DNA of 64,000 nucleotides from Aurantiochytrium sp. KH105 (lineage: Eukaryota; Sar; Bigyra; Thraustochytrida; Thraustochytriidae): NCBI GenBank assembly GCA_003116975.1, contig BGKB01000178.1:62001-126000 (forward strand). The letters run 5' to 3'. The translations under genes were made by a program, and so were the position numbers. Below are positions 38,724-49,910 of the stretch, piece by piece. The notes beneath the pieces are model-generated. The model worked only from the letters and a program-made list of their open reading frames with translations, was not told the DNA's origin and made no database searches. Numbering within the stretch: the stretch's first letter is position 1; each line of letters starts with the position of its first letter.

Positions 38724-39929
38724 ATGCAGGTGAGACGCGTGTGCAGCGTGCTGGTGGCTGTCCTGGCGTGCTTGCTGTGCTGCGCCCCGGCAGCATCGGG
38801 AGCCTACATTACGCTCAAGATTGTCGAGAATGAGTCGTCGCAAAAGGCCGCCGTCACCAAAGCCTTCAAGAAGGCGGCCAAAACCTGGTCCAAGATTATC
38901 AAGACCAAGCTCCCCACCATCACCAACTCCAAGGCAATGAGCGTCTCCAACTCGTGTGGCGTTGACTACACCTTTGCAAAGGGCTCAAAGATCAAGAATC
39001 TCATCATTTTCGTCTCCATCACATCCATTGATGGTGTCGGCAGTGTTCTGGGCAGCGCCGGGCCTTGCATGTTCAGCAAGACCGATGGCTACTGGTTCCC
39101 GCGCCTCGGAATCATGAACCTCGACAGCGCCGACATGGACCGCATGGTCACCAAGGGCACGCTTCAGGAAGTCATTACCCACGAAATGGGCCACGTCCTC
39201 GGCTTTGGCACCCTCTGGAGTTCCGAGGATCTCACGTCCGGCTCGTCCTCGATCGTCTACAATGGTGAGAACGGCGTCGACGGGTACGCTCTTGTTGGAG
39301 GACCTTCCAGCGCGACCTCGGTCCCTGTGCAAAGCACTGGAGGCTCCGGTACCAAGGGTGCCCATTGGTCCGAGTCTACCTTTAGCAACGAGCTCATGAC
39401 GGGAACGCTTAACAGCGGCAAGTCGAACCCACTCTCCAAGATGACGGTTTCCTCCCTCAAGGACCTCGGATACAAGGTCAAGGTCAGCAAGGCCCAGAGC
39501 TACTCTGTGCCTTCCTCGTCCAAGTCGGCTGCCGTCTCGCTTTCTACCAGCAGCGAGAACTCCACGATTGACGAGGACGACGATGACGTTGTCAACTTTG
39601 AGGGAGACCATATCATGATCAACAGGAGCGAACCCGTGGCTGTATTTACTGACTTGAACGGAACGGTAAAGTACATTGCCATGGACGACGACAAGGTTTC
39701 TTCTTGGGAAATCGCCGTCACGACTATTGCCGCCTTTCTTTTCGTGCTTCTCACGGTGACTTCGGCCTGCTGCTGCTGGTACCGCAACAGGGCGCGCAAG
39801 GCCATGCGCGCTGCTGCCGCGGCAGAGGCGGCAACAGACTCTTCTGCTCCTGCTGACGCCAAAATCGACGAGACTGCGACCAATCCGGCCGCGCCCGTCA
39901 CGACTGCTTCTGTCATCGAGGCCGTCTAA
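38724..39929 (+). CDS. Leishmanolysin-like (M8-type) metalloprotease, type I membrane protein
   Basis: Probable cell-surface zinc protease. 401 residues from ATG 38724. A signal peptide (about 1-27) ends near SGAYITL. The catalytic zinc motif HEMGHVLGFG lies at residues 153-162. The third zinc His is in GAHWSES (residue 214), about 60 residues later as in leishmanolysins, and the Met-turn NELMTGTL follows directly. Cys residues around NSCGVDY and GPCMFS also fit the family. After the protease domain come a Ser-rich acidic linker and a membrane segment (about 328-353, WEIAVTTIAAFLFVLLTVTSACCCW), then a short Ala-rich cytosolic tail. It is shorter than classical GP63 (about 600). The neighbouring gene at 42163 is a paralogue with the same layout. 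Confidence 0.92.
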   Translation: MQVRRVCSVLVAVLACLLCCAPAASGAYITLKIVENESSQKAAVTKAFKKAAKTWSKIIKTKLPTITNSKAMSVSNSCGVDYTFAKGSKIKNLIIFVSITSIDGVGSVLGSAGPCMFSKTDGYWFPRLGIMNLDSADMDRMVTKGTLQEVITHEMGHVLGFGTLWSSEDLTSGSSSIVYNGENGVDGYALVGGPSSATSVPVQSTGGSGTKGAHWSESTFSNELMTGTLNSGKSNPLSKMTVSSLKDLGYKVKVSKAQSYSVPSSSKSAAVSLSTSSENSTIDEDDDDVVNFEGDHIMINRSEPVAVFTDLNGTVKYIAMDDDKVSSWEIAVTTIAAFLFVLLTVTSACCCWYRNRARKAMRAAAAAEAATDSSAPADAKIDETATNPAAPVTTASVIEAV

Positions 39930-42162
39930 AACAATCCACCACCTTTCCACACACCCACCCACCTTGGTCATTTGACCATCGAACGCCCGAGAGATCTTCT
40001 TCTTCTTCTTCTTCAGAGGGCCTCTCAATTTGATCTGCGCATGCTGCGCGCAGAAATAGTAGCAATCTGACCTGATTGATGAGTGAGCGATCTGATCCAC
40101 TTTGGACGGATCTGAGTACGCCAAGCCACCATTCCTTTGGGAGGGGAATAAATGGCAGGCTGATCGACGAATAGTTTGAGGACTCACGCCTTTTTTCAAC
40201 GGCGTGTCCTTTAGTAGATAGCTAGCAAGCAAATTGGCTCGCGAGATCCTCGCCGACTCGAGAGAAAAAACAAAATGTTCTGACTGATTTCTTTTCTCAT
40301 GATCTTCAACAAAAAAAAAACCTGTGCCTTGGGCCGAAAGCAACAACGAATGCTGCAAGACGCGAATCGTTTTTCTTCTGACACTTCAGCAGACGGATTT
40401 CAGCTCCTTGTGTGGGATGAAAATCGAGGGAGAACACAGACTTTGGTTGTGTGCTTCACTGTCAGCTCAGCTCACGGCTTTCACTGCTGCTGCACGCATA
40501 CTTTACTTGTTACACCATTGCATGAATACTGCGGCGTATTCTTTGAGGGGAAAGATAGCTGGCCCAAGGTCCGAGAAGTTGACCGAGAGGTTCGATGAAA
40601 ACTATTCCTTCATTCATTTTGAAGTTTCTCGGGCGTCTGTTCTTTGGTTCATCAATCTTCGTGCACGCATCTTGCCCTCGTCCGCACTTTCCGTGCCAGC
40701 CAGCAACCTCCGTTGTCATCGGCATTGGCATCGTCATCGAATCAATCTACCTTCCATTGAGGATTGAGCATCGGCGGCGGCCGGCGTTAGCGAGTGGCCG
40801 TCCCGCCCGCTGCAGCCTCGGGCTTCCAATCCTCGCAAGGTCCCAGGCACCGCGAGCTGCGTCAGCCATCCAATTGAACCAATCATGATCATGGCCGTGA
40901 TTGATTGCCATTGGTTCACCGATCGTCTCCAGGGTCGTCTTCGGACTCATCTCCGTCCATACCTCAGGATGCTGCAGCTGCTTGCATTTGGGCTTCCCCA
41001 GCGTGGCGGACTTTCCCAAACCGTGGGTGACGGACGCATGCTGCCGCGGCCCGGTTCACCCATTCCCTCCCCCGCCCCCTCCCCCCCCTCAAGTTTACGC
41101 GCCTTTTGCGGCCCGGCTACGTTTGCCATTCTCGGAGCCGCGCAATTCGAGCTTGGGCTCGTAAGAAGGATGTACATGAGGCCTGCAGTTGCAATTTATC
41201 TTTGCTCTTTATACGAAGACCCGCAGCCGCAGGCGCCACGAGCCGGCACGTGCGCGGGGGGGGCGCCATCTTGAACCGGCAGGGTCCACAGTGGACGAGA
41301 GCCGCCCCACAAGCATACCACACTATACGACATTCGCGTGCCCGCACGCGCGCATGCAGAGCCTTGCCCCATAAGAGCAGAGAGAGAGAGGACCACAGCG
41401 GATCCGGTGCGGGCCACAGATGGCCGGGCGGGGGTCCAGCTCGACTGGCCGAGGATCGGCTGGTTTTCGCAAGCGAGCGAGCGGGCGAGCGAGCGACTGC
41501 GACTCGGAGCTGGAGAGCGTGAATGAACGGCCGAGGGGGGCAACAAAAGGCTGGACACGAGCGTTTCACAGCGCTAGGTATGAAGGTATGTACGATTCAA
41601 CACAGAATAAAGCTGGGTGGAGGTGACGCGCAGTTGAAATGAAGGAAAGATGAATGACGATGGCGTCTGCTCAGAAGAAAAAATAAGTCGGCACGATGCG
41701 GCGTTGACCCGTGTCATGCGCTCGTCAGCCAACCAGCCAAGGGTATACACTCGGGTCCCGGGGAAGAACAGGGCAACTGCGCCGCGGAAAGCAGATGCAC
41801 TCGCGCATAGCACGACTACCAAGGCTGGCCAGGAATTCGCCAAGCTACCGTCGCGATCAGTTCGCCCTCTTGCGTCTAGCGCTGCCCTGCCCTACTTGGA
41901 AGATGCCCGTGCATGAAATGGCCGCCGCCTTCTTCCCGACTTTGACCGCACGCTTCCCGGCACCTAGGAAGATTGCAATCCCCAGCGTGCGCTTTGTGCC
42001 GGCATTGGCCGGAAGAGGAGATGATCTCCAGGAAAATAATAAACGCGCGGCAAAGCGCTTCGAAAGCAAACCTGAAACGCAAGAGCGCCTCAACATCAGA
42101 ACCAAAACCAAAACTGAAACACCAAGGATTCCAAGACAAGGAAAACTCCAAGCCTGTCGAGC
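39930..42162. other. 2.2-kb spacer between the two protease genes
   Basis: No supportable gene was seen. It has a CTT run (39996-40014), an A-run at 40309-40320, and GC-rich parts with GCGAGC runs (about 41473-41502). Several AATAAA-type strings occur (for example 40147 and 41604), so polyadenylation sites for the first protease are possible. Confidence 0.45.
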
Positions 42163-43974
42163 ATGCGCGTTCTTGCGCTTGCGGTCTGCCTGGCCGCGCT
42201 CTGCGCGCAGAGTGCACTTGCAGATGACTATGTGACAACAACTCTACTTGAAAACGAAGCCACCGAGGCTACCGATAGCATCAACGAGGCACTCGAAGAT
42301 GCCGCAGCAGCGTGGAGTAAAACCATTCGTAGCGAACAAGACCCTCTCGTGATGGACAAGGACGTCAACTTGAAGGAATTTTGCGGCGTCGACTATGCGA
42401 TCCAGGCGGACGAAGAAATCAACAACCTTCTCGTACTCGTTCGGGTCGTAGGGGAGAGCGAGCTTCTCAAGGATACTGGTGTTTTTGCACAGCCGTGCGT
42501 CTTTGCCAACGATGACGGCACCTACTTTCCTCGCATCGGTGTCATTACCATTAACGCCAAGCTCGCAACCAAGTACGCCTACAAGGGTCTCCTTCAGACT
42601 CTCGTCGAGCACGAGATTGGCCACATTCTTGGCATCGGTACCCTCTGGACTGAGCACGGTCTCATCGAGGACAACACGTATGTGGGCAGCCGCGGTATTT
42701 GGGGTTACATTCTCGCAGGTGGTCCCGAGGATGCTTCGAGCGTTCCCATTGAGCGCAGCGCTGATGCTATCGACGTCGCACATTGGGACGAAGATGTCTT
42801 TGACACTGAGCTCATGACTGGCACGATGAATGCGCGCGATATGCCGCTCTCCACGATCAGCGTCAACTCTTTGCGCGATCTTGGCTATGCTGTATGGCCT
42901 CAGCATGCTGATGAATTTGATCTTTTGGAGGATGAGGACGATGATGATGATGAAGATGACGATGACGATGATTGTAGCGGACGTGGTCGCGGCCACGGTG
43001 GTCGCGGTAGACATGGCGACGACGAAGATGAAGAAGAAGATGATAACGATGATGATAAGGATGATGATCGCCGTGGCGGAAGAGGACACGGCGGCCGAGG
43101 AAACCGTACCCGTGGAGATCGTGCTCATGGTAACAGCACCAAAAGGGGCCGACGCGGACGTGGCGAGGACGATGATGACGATGAAGAGCGCCGTGGTGGA
43201 CGAGGTGGTCGTGGAAGTCATGGCGACGACGATCGTCGTGGTGGACGTGGTCGCCGTTGTGGCTCTGGTCGCGGTCGAGGTCGCGGCGGTGATGATGATG
43301 ACGACGAGGATCATCATGGACATGATCACCACGGCCGTGGAAACAGCACGCGTGGCGGTCGTGGGCGTGGTCGCGGTCGCGGCGGCGATGCTGACGATGA
43401 TGGAGATACCGAGGGCAGTTATCACCACGGCCGTGGAAACAGCACGCGTGGCGGTCGAGGTCGCGGCGGCGATGATGATGACAACGAGGATCATCATGGA
43501 CATGATTACCACGGCCATGGAAACAGCACGCGTAGCGGTCGTGGGCGTGGACGTGGCCGCGGTGGTGATAGGGACGATGACGACGACAGTGAGCGGCATG
43601 ACTCTCGTGGTGATCGCGGAAACCGTGAACGTACGACGGACCTTAGCAAGGACTTCAAGCCTGTGGACCTGAGCGTCCCGGTAGCTGTCTATACTGAAGG
43701 CACTCTCAGACTCGAGACAATTACCATCACACTCAGCTCAGTTTCTGACGATAAGTCTACGACCGGTTCCTCGCGTCGCCCTTCAGCGTGGGAAATCGCC
43801 ACAACGGTGACCACAATCGTTTTTGGACTCCTCCTCTTGGTCATTGCCGTTATCTACGTCGCTCGAATGCGCCAGGCGACTTCTGATGCTGACGCCTCAT
43901 CTGTCGGCTCCGAGCCTGTGGATGCCAAGATCCGCATGGCTCAGGAAATGCCGCAAAGCGCGACTGTTGTCTGA
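42163..43974 (+). CDS. Leishmanolysin-like (M8-type) metalloprotease with acidic/RGG-repeat insert
   Basis: 603 residues from ATG 42163. The signal peptide covers about 1-20. The zinc motif HEIGHILGIG is at residues 150-159, the third His in VAHWDED is at residue 207, and the Met-turn is TELMTGTM. It matches its neighbour throughout the protease domain, including CGVDY, NNLLVLVRVV versus KNLIIFVSIT, and the DLGY segment. Between the protease domain and the membrane segment (about 543-569) lies a 240-residue insert (about 256-493). It alternates Asp/Glu runs with Arg-Gly-rich runs and contains four N-glycosylation sequons in HGRGNSTRGG-like units. The insert is encoded by imperfect DNA repeats. 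A surface, strongly charged stalk or mineral/polyanion-binding region is conceivable. Confidence 0.92.
   Translation: MRVLALAVCLAALCAQSALADDYVTTTLLENEATEATDSINEALEDAAAAWSKTIRSEQDPLVMDKDVNLKEFCGVDYAIQADEEINNLLVLVRVVGESELLKDTGVFAQPCVFANDDGTYFPRIGVITINAKLATKYAYKGLLQTLVEHEIGHILGIGTLWTEHGLIEDNTYVGSRGIWGYILAGGPEDASSVPIERSADAIDVAHWDEDVFDTELMTGTMNARDMPLSTISVNSLRDLGYAVWPQHADEFDLLEDEDDDDDEDDDDDDCSGRGRGHGGRGRHGDDEDEEEDDNDDDKDDDRRGGRGHGGRGNRTRGDRAHGNSTKRGRRGRGEDDDDDEERRGGRGGRGSHGDDDRRGGRGRRCGSGRGRGRGGDDDDDEDHHGHDHHGRGNSTRGGRGRGRGRGGDADDDGDTEGSYHHGRGNSTRGGRGRGGDDDDNEDHHGHDYHGHGNSTRSGRGRGRGRGGDRDDDDDSERHDSRGDRGNRERTTDLSKDFKPVDLSVPVAVYTEGTLRLETITITLSSVSDDKSTTGSSRRPSAWEIATTVTTIVFGLLLLVIAVIYVARMRQATSDADASSVGSEPVDAKIRMAQEMPQSATVV
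42925..43640 (+). repeat. Coding repeat: acidic and Arg-Gly-rich units
   Basis: GAT/GAC-rich blocks alternate with GGTCGTGGGCGTGGTCGC-like blocks. The unit encoding HGRGNSTRGGRG is seen near 43325-43370 and 43425-43460, and in a variant form near 43505-43550. This is the likely product of unequal exchange inside the protease gene. Confidence 0.85.
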
Positions 43975-44252
43975 GAGAAACCTTATCATAAACTTTAAAG
44001 CCATTTCAGAGTTTGAAGCACAACGACGAAGATGCGAATGATGCGCTAGCTCACAACGAGGATTGCGCGAGCTGATCTTGGGCGAAAGGCTCTTACTTTC
44101 TCGATGCTTAGAAGTGCCCGTTTCTGACTAGATTTCAAGGCAAAAATGTAGTAAAGGCCATGATCGCTCTCGATTTGGCGTAAAAATGAACAATTCTTGC
44201 TGATTAGAGTTAGAATCGATGAGATTGAATGCAGTTGTGTGCGTTGATATCG

Positions 44253-47200
44253 TTAAAGGCTTGCAGCACACGTCGAGGCGGACGAGGGATAGATGACGTT
44301 GACTGGCGTCTTAAAGGCCGGATCGATGCATGTAGCTTCGATGATGGCGTCGATGGTGATCTGAAGATCCTCAAAAGTTGAAGAGATCTCCTGGATCGAC
44401 TGGGGCTGGCCCTCTTCGGGCTCGTTCAACTCGAGGCAGTGCTGCATAAAGTTTGCGTCAAGGTCGTTTCCGATGCGAACCACGACGAGATATGCTTCGC
44501 GATCGTTGATGATTTGAGCAGCCTGAAACTCTGTGCATGCAACGTCGTTGTCGTCCCTGACATTCTCATTGGATCCCGGGTTCGTAATCTCTGGGACGTC
44601 GTCGCAGGCCGTGCCAAAGTAGCGGTTCGGGTTTCCATCAGTGAGGAGAACAACGACCTTGGCGACGTCGCCACGCGGGCCACCTTCGCTGGGCGTGAGG
44701 CTGAGAATTTCATTCGCACCCTGAAGAGCTTGCGGTGTATTCGTGAACCCGTTGGCAACATTGGATGTAGCAAAGGCTTCCCATGCATTGCCGGTGTTGA
44801 TCGCGGCGTCATCATCGAAGAAGAATGGACTTCCAGCCGAAGACGTCGAGCCCGTTCCGAAGGGGGCTGCGCTCGAGATCGTGCCCTGGACACCCAGGAT
44901 GGTGGTGCTGAATCGGAGACCAGCAAACATGGTGTCCGAGGTGCCGAGTGTGTAGGCCTCGAGCATGCGAGGAAGCAAAGTGTTGAGCTCGTTAACACCG
45001 TTTGCCCCGTTCTGTGTAATGGAACCACTGTTATCCACGATCCAGATGATGTCCAGCTCCCGGTTCGGGCAGCCATCCACGGGTGCGAGCGTAGGTGTCG
45101 GAGTTGGCGCAGGAGTTGGTTCTGGCGTGGGAGCAGGAGTTGGCGCAGGAGTTGGCGCTGGCGTAGGAGCTGGAGTTGGCGCAGGCGTGGGAGCAGGAGT
45201 AGGTGTAGGAGTTGGCGCTGGCGTAGGAGCAGGAGTTGGCGCTGGCGTGGGAGCTGGAGTCGGAGCAGGAGTTGGCGCTGGCGTAGGAGCTGGAGTTGGC
45301 GCTGGCGTGGGAGCAGGAGTTGGTGCAGGAGTTGGCACTGGCGTAGGAGCAGGAGTTGGCGCTGGCGTGGGAGCTGGAGTCGGAGCAGGCGTGGGAGCAG
45401 GAGTTGGCGCAGGAGTTGGCGCAGGCGTGGGAGCAGGAGTTGGTGTCGGTGTGGGAGCGGGTGTGGGAAAAGGTGTGGGTGCATCTGATGTCGGTGAGGG
45501 CGTAATCTCCTCCTGCGTTGCAGGTGATGGAGTGGGTGCACCCGTGCAAATGCGTGGGCCCGAAGTCCATCGATCGCCTTCGTCATCGTCTCGCTCTTTG
45601 AGTGCTTTCATCAAAGTACAGATATTGACGGCCCACGCCTCAGATGATCCCTCGTATGTTTCACGGTAGGTCCAATAGTTGCAATTTTCGTACGTGAGGC
45701 ATTTTGCGTGGCAGTCCTCCGGAGAATTGATGGACGAATCGTCTTTGAAGTTCTCTATGATGTCCTTGTTCTTGCTGCGGAACTGGATGCCAGGTTCGTA
45801 GCAGCTTCCATCGAGTGTCGGCGAAGGCGTCACCTCTTCTGGATTGGTCGGGCACTGGTCCTCGACGATTTCGCTCACGATGTCTGCAAGGCTAGCATAC
45901 TCGTCCACTTGATAGATTGTGACCTCGGGCTCTATTCCGTTGTACAGGTTTGCGCTTCCTTGCTTGTCGCCAACACGAACCGCCACGTACGTTGCCGAGG
46001 TGTCCTGGATTGTTTGTACAAACATTTGAGTGCACTCTTTGGCAGCCTTTTCGGGATACTTGTTCTTCTTGTTGTACCATTTGCAGTCTTCGGGCAATTT
46101 GGCAATTTTCCACTCGAGATACGGAACATCGTCACCGACGTGGATAACAAAGGTGGCGCGATCCTCGCGTCCAGCGTTGGCATCAGCAATCTTGGTGTCT
46201 TCAATCATGGCGAGCGCAGTCTTGAGCGCGAGCGGCGTGTTGGTGTTTTCCTTGTCCTCGTTGGGGCGCGTCATGCTGGTCACAGCGCTCTCAAAGTCTG
46301 CCTGCGTCGGGAAACGTAGGTTGCCGTTGTTTAGAAGAATGCTGAACTCGTCGGTGATGCCCGTGGAATACTCGATGAGCCCAAAACGCGCGCCGTCCTC
46401 AGCGTCGATGGTGAATTGAGAGGAGAAAGCCAGCACGAATGCGTGTGCTTGCTCTAGTTCAATGTTGCTGATGGTGTACGACGCGTCGACAACAAAGATG
46501 ATGTCAACACCTTCGGAGCATCCTTCAGAGGTGGACGTGCTGCAGACGAGATCTGCGACGGCTTCAGCAGCGGCGCTTGGGCTCGACACATCGGCGGGAA
46601 TATTAAGATAGTCAGCGAGAGGGTCGGTTCCAGCCTCTGGGATATAGAGATAATCGCCAATAGGAATGTAGACGATGAGGATGCCATCGTTGTCAACTGC
46701 ATTGATCGCTTGTTCGAGAAAGCACTCTTGGATGGCGGTATCCGACAGGTCTTTCTTGGTGGGAATATTTGAGCAGATTTTCTTGACACGAGCACCGTTG
46801 AAGGTGGTCACATCAGCCATACCGTCCGAGAGGAGGACAATGATTTCCGTGACCCCTCTGTCGTCCTTGGTGAGGGTGCTTTCCGTAGCATAGTTGAGAG
46901 CGTACGGGATGTTGGTTTCGCTCTCTTCGACGGACATGGAATCGATGAGTTTTTCGAGCTGGGTGGAAGTCTTGACCTGAATTAGACGCTTCTTTTTAAA
47001 GATGCTGGACCCAAAGCTAAAGGCAGTGACGCGGTCCTCGTCGGCGGCTGTGCCAATGTTAAACTGGCCACCGATTGCCTTGGCATAACGTTTGATCTTG
47101 TTAAAGTTCTCGATGGATGCCGAAGCATCGAGCATGAGGACAACATCATAGGGGGCGCATTCTTCGGGAGCTCCGGCGCCATAGGCCTCGGAGGTGCCGC

Positions 47201-47264
47201 TGACAGTGACACTGAGGATGGCGACGAGTACCGTTACCAAGACGAGCCACGCCTTTGCAGGCAT
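44253..47264 (-). CDS. Secreted protein with three vWA domains, a PAN/Apple-like domain and a Pro-Thr stalk
   Basis: 1003 residues from ATG 47264, with a clear signal peptide (about 1-23). vWA1 (about 39-235) has the MIDAS motif DASAS. vWA2 (about 250-440) starts [14 protein letters not shown], with DASYT in place of DxSxS. A Cys-rich segment (about 483-575; [31 protein letters not shown]) fits a PAN/Apple-like fold. A stalk of about 130 residues of (Pro-Ala-Pro-Thr) repeats follows (about 595-725). vWA3 (about 734-960) begins [14 protein letters not shown] with an intact MIDAS. No C-terminal membrane segment is visible, so the protein should be secreted or bound to the cell wall. vWA and PAN domains commonly bind proteins or glycans, giving an adhesion or matrix role. 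Confidence 0.9.
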   Translation of the reverse strand: MPAKAWLVLVTVLVAILSVTVSGTSEAYGAGAPEECAPYDVVLMLDASASIENFNKIKRYAKAIGGQFNIGTAADEDRVTAFSFGSSIFKKKRLIQVKTSTQLEKLIDSMSVEESETNIPYALNYATESTLTKDDRGVTEIIVLLSDGMADVTTFNGARVKKICSNIPTKKDLSDTAIQECFLEQAINAVDNDGILIVYIPIGDYLYIPEAGTDPLADYLNIPADVSSPSAAAEAVADLVCSTSTSEGCSEGVDIIFVVDASYTISNIELEQAHAFVLAFSSQFTIDAEDGARFGLIEYSTGITDEFSILLNNGNLRFPTQADFESAVTSMTRPNEDKENTNTPLALKTALAMIEDTKIADANAGREDRATFVIHVGDDVPYLEWKIAKLPEDCKWYNKKNKYPEKAAKECTQMFVQTIQDTSATYVAVRVGDKQGSANLYNGIEPEVTIYQVDEYASLADIVSEIVEDQCPTNPEEVTPSPTLDGSCYEPGIQFRSKNKDIIENFKDDSSINSPEDCHAKCLTYENCNYWTYRETYEGSSEAWAVNICTLMKALKERDDDEGDRWTSGPRICTGAPTPSPATQEEITPSPTSDAPTPFPTPAPTPTPTPAPTPAPTPAPTPAPTPAPTPAPTPAPTPAPTPVPTPAPTPAPTPAPTPAPTPAPTPAPTPAPTPAPTPAPTPAPTPTPTPAPTPAPTPAPTPAPTPAPTPAPTPEPTPAPTPTPTLAPVDGCPNRELDIIWIVDNSGSITQNGANGVNELNTLLPRMLEAYTLGTSDTMFAGLRFSTTILGVQGTISSAAPFGTGSTSSAGSPFFFDDDAAINTGNAWEAFATSNVANGFTNTPQALQGANEILSLTPSEGGPRGDVAKVVVLLTDGNPNRYFGTACDDVPEITNPGSNENVRDDNDVACTEFQAAQIINDREAYLVVVRIGNDLDANFMQHCLELNEPEEGQPQSIQEISSTFEDLQITIDAIIEATCIDPAFKTPVNVIYPSSASTCAASL
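45085..45480 (-). repeat. Coding minisatellite for (Pro-Ala-Pro-Thr)n
   Basis: Twelve-base units of the type GGAGTTGGCGCA (plus strand), with third-position changes, encode the stalk of the vWA protein. Higher-order units of 24-36 bases are also visible. Confidence 0.9.
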
Positions 47265-47392
47265 GGTGGCAGCGAGTTTTCCTGGCCTTGATCTTCTCGT
47301 TTGCCTTGCGATCGATTGCGAGTTTGGCGTTAGCGTTTTGCCCTCCGAGTCGCACTTCTGGCAGTTTGCGTCGAGTGCTGATTACTATTTTC

Positions 47393-47472
47393 TGCACTCT
47401 CCCCACTTTTTAACTTCGCCTGGGCTGATTACATTATTGTTTGCACTCTCCCCGCTTTTTAACTTCGCCTGG
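47393..47472. repeat. Short tandem duplication upstream of the vWA gene
   Basis: The string CTCCCCNCTTTTTAACTTCG followed by CCTGG occurs at about 47399-47423 and again at about 47448-47472, a spacing of close to 49 bp. The two copies differ by one base in the shared core. It lies about 130-200 bp before the vWA start codon. Confidence 0.75.
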
Positions 47473-47595
47473 CTCTCGTGAGAAAGCCAAGATCACTCAC
47501 GAGTGCGCATCGCGGACAAGAGTTGAGGGGGTGGCTGGGTACCCATCTCGCGGCCCACCCATTCACCTTACGAATGCTATTAGAAAGCACGGGGG

Positions 47596-47633
47596 GCGAC
47601 GCGACGCGACGCGACGCGACGCGACGCGACGCG
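47596..47633. repeat. Pentanucleotide array (GCGAC)n
   Basis: Seven perfect copies of GCGAC. Confidence 0.95.
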
Positions 47634-49910
47634 ATCGAGCAAAGTGGCGCGACTCGTACGCCTCAGCGCAAGAACCACCAGCCGGGCCTCCGTTCAGAGA
47701 GCTGGCAAAGATCGTCCAGCGGCCCGGCATGAGTCTACAGGGACGCCTGGAAAGGTCGTCAAGCCAACCCTCATTTTTTGCGCAGGTTGCTCCGCTCCGC
47801 TGCTCGACGCCACGCTCTGGCGACCCGCCAGCGATCTTCTGTTCAAGGCTCGATCCAGACACGGTTTTCACGTGCGGCGGCAAGAACAACGCGCCGTCTG
47901 ACTTTGAGACGAGGACTCGTTTTCCTTTCCTCAGCACGTGCGCGCGCGCCCGTCAAGTCAGGATTTCGGCACGTAGGAGAGGCATGTCGCCGCGCACGAG
48001 GCGACGGCCGAAACGCCACGCGCAAAGGACACAGGACATGGGCAGCCCGACCGACCGCAAGCCGCCGCCACGCGTCGCCGGACGGGCGCAAGCGATGGCG
48101 TCGCAGCGAATGCAGAAGCGGGCGAGGAGACGCGACGAGAAACGCACGCAGAGGATTGGGCTTGAGGGGCTCGTCTCGCTCTGGCTAGGGAAGTCGCGGC
48201 GAGCAAGTCTTGACACAAACGAGTCCGGCGTCGGCGACCCTTTTGCGTTTTAGCTTCACACCTGCCGCTCAATGAGATTCGCTGTGGGTAGGCTTGTACA
48301 TACAAGGCTGGCACCGAGGATGCGCGGGTGGGGTGTGGGGCGGGACAACAGCACCCCACAGAACTGTGGCAGTCTCGCGCGCGTGCGGACGGACGAAAGG
48401 CAAGGCAATGCAAGGCAAGGCAAGGAAAGAGAGCGATAGCCGCATTGACGCCGCTCGTGATGGTGGCCGCGATGGCGCCGCGTCGCGCGTGCAGCAACGG
48501 CCCTGTATGAAAGAAGAAGCGCGATTGGGGAAAAAAAGTTCGGAGGCGGGGACGTCCGCGAGCGGTGTCCCGAGCACGGGGACCAAGAGTCGGCCTTCTC
48601 GACGCACGAAGTTTAAACTGTGCAATATTACGTGCGGGTTAGTTGACAGCCAATCTCGAGGTAGAACGCGTCTTGTCCATGTTGAGCCAAGGTATGATAT
48701 ATGATGGAAACCAAGCAATGGCGTCCACCGCTTACACCAACCATGGCAAGCCAGCAAGGCAGAAATGCCGTGTCCGTGAGTCTCAGCCGCAGCCGATCGT
48801 ATCAGCCTTGTAGCTGCAGGATCGGGACCCGCCTGCCCTTGTGAATACCAGCTGGCAGGCGATTTGGTTGCCTCGTGTCCAGTGTTTCTGACACGGCCTA
48901 GATTGCGCGTGCTGCGAAGAGGTCGACTGCAGCTGCATTGACAGAGATGCTCACGAAGAGGCTAATCTCGCCAACGAGAGGACTATTCTCGGACCTCTGT
49001 CCAGGAAGAGATGCGTACTCCGCTCGGACGCGCGTTTTGTCGAGGTTCATCTGCACGTGAAAAGACCCTTTTCTTTCGCATTCAGCTCGCCAGAATCACG
49101 GGATCGCTCAGTACGTGGCAGTCCTGTGGTGCGCCCCGTCCCCTCAATAAAAACAACCGTGTCCGCCCCGCCAACTTCTTTTCCTCAAGCGACTGACAGT
49201 CAAGCACGGACCCACAAGAGAGACGCGTGCCAAGCCCTGCCCAGGGTAGCGTTGAGCTGAACCATGGACGTTTTGCTGATTACGTCGAGCACCTTGTCTT
49301 GGTCGAATCTGCGTAGAAGCGAGCCTTACATGTCAGCACCATGGAGATGTGGTACGGTCTAAAAGCAAAATCCTACTCCTCGCAAATTAAATGTTTGTGG
49401 GACTTGAAAGCAAGTGCACTTGGGTGTATACTTTAAAGTATGCATTCAGGAGGTTCTCCGTCGACTCTTGGGCGCAACGCAAAAGATGAGCTTGCGGTGA
49501 TTACTTCAAGGCCTGGCACTCATTCCTTTTCCTTTGTTTCCGATGGTTTGTTTCATTGTAAGCTGCCTGACTTCCATGACGGCGCGCGAGTCGTAAACGA
49601 ACTGCGAATACGCAACGATGTAGACAGGATGAGCATTTGGCACGACAAAAGGGAATTGTCGCGACAATTCTTCGCTTTCAGTTTGTCAATGTCGAGTCGT
49701 ATGATAAGCGGTTGCTGTCCGGTCCATCACCAGTCGCAGTCCCCATTCCGTATACTACACAAAGAAGGAGAGCTTTTTTCATGCTCGAAGCCTCTCACCT
49801 TACTCTTCATCGGCCGGATCAAGCTTGACGATTCTTTTCTTTCCTCGTCGGCCGAATCAAGCTTGCTTTTTCCGCATCGAGAGCCAAACTCGCAAAGACA
49901 ATCGTGGCCG

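Larger units (their letters stand above)
47265..49910. other. 2.6-kb spacer with pentanucleotide array
   Basis: Next to 47265 an approximately 40-bp segment is repeated (CACTCTCCCC-CTTTTTAACTTCGCCTGG at about 47395-47425 and 47440-47470), probably in the vWA gene promoter. A GCGAC array follows. A 270-codon ORF (47441-48253) is Arg-rich and crosses the array; it has no recognisable domain. The frame of the next gene is open back to an ATG at 49440. Confidence 0.45.

Noticed and set aside
38985..40358. 457-codon minus-strand ORF over the first protease
   Set aside because: Antisense to a clearly conserved protease; no domain in its translation.
42244..43599. 451-codon minus-strand ORF over the second protease
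   Set aside because: Its Thr/Ile/Val-rich text is the complement of the Asp/Gly/Arg repeats of the real gene.
44965..45669. Plus-strand ORF with (Gly-Val-Gly-Ala)n, elastin-like
   Set aside because: Antisense of the Pro-Ala-Pro-Thr stalk of the vWA protein; the vWA frame has a signal peptide and conserved domains.
47441..48253. 270-codon plus-strand ORF
   Set aside because: Crosses the GCGAC array (ATRRDATRRD) and is Arg-rich throughout; no recognisable family.
49440..49910. 157-residue N-terminal extension of the GT49-Stealth protein
   Set aside because: The frame is open, but the text shows no domain, and a start at 49911 or 49965 gives a normal type II membrane protein; kept only as an alternative start.
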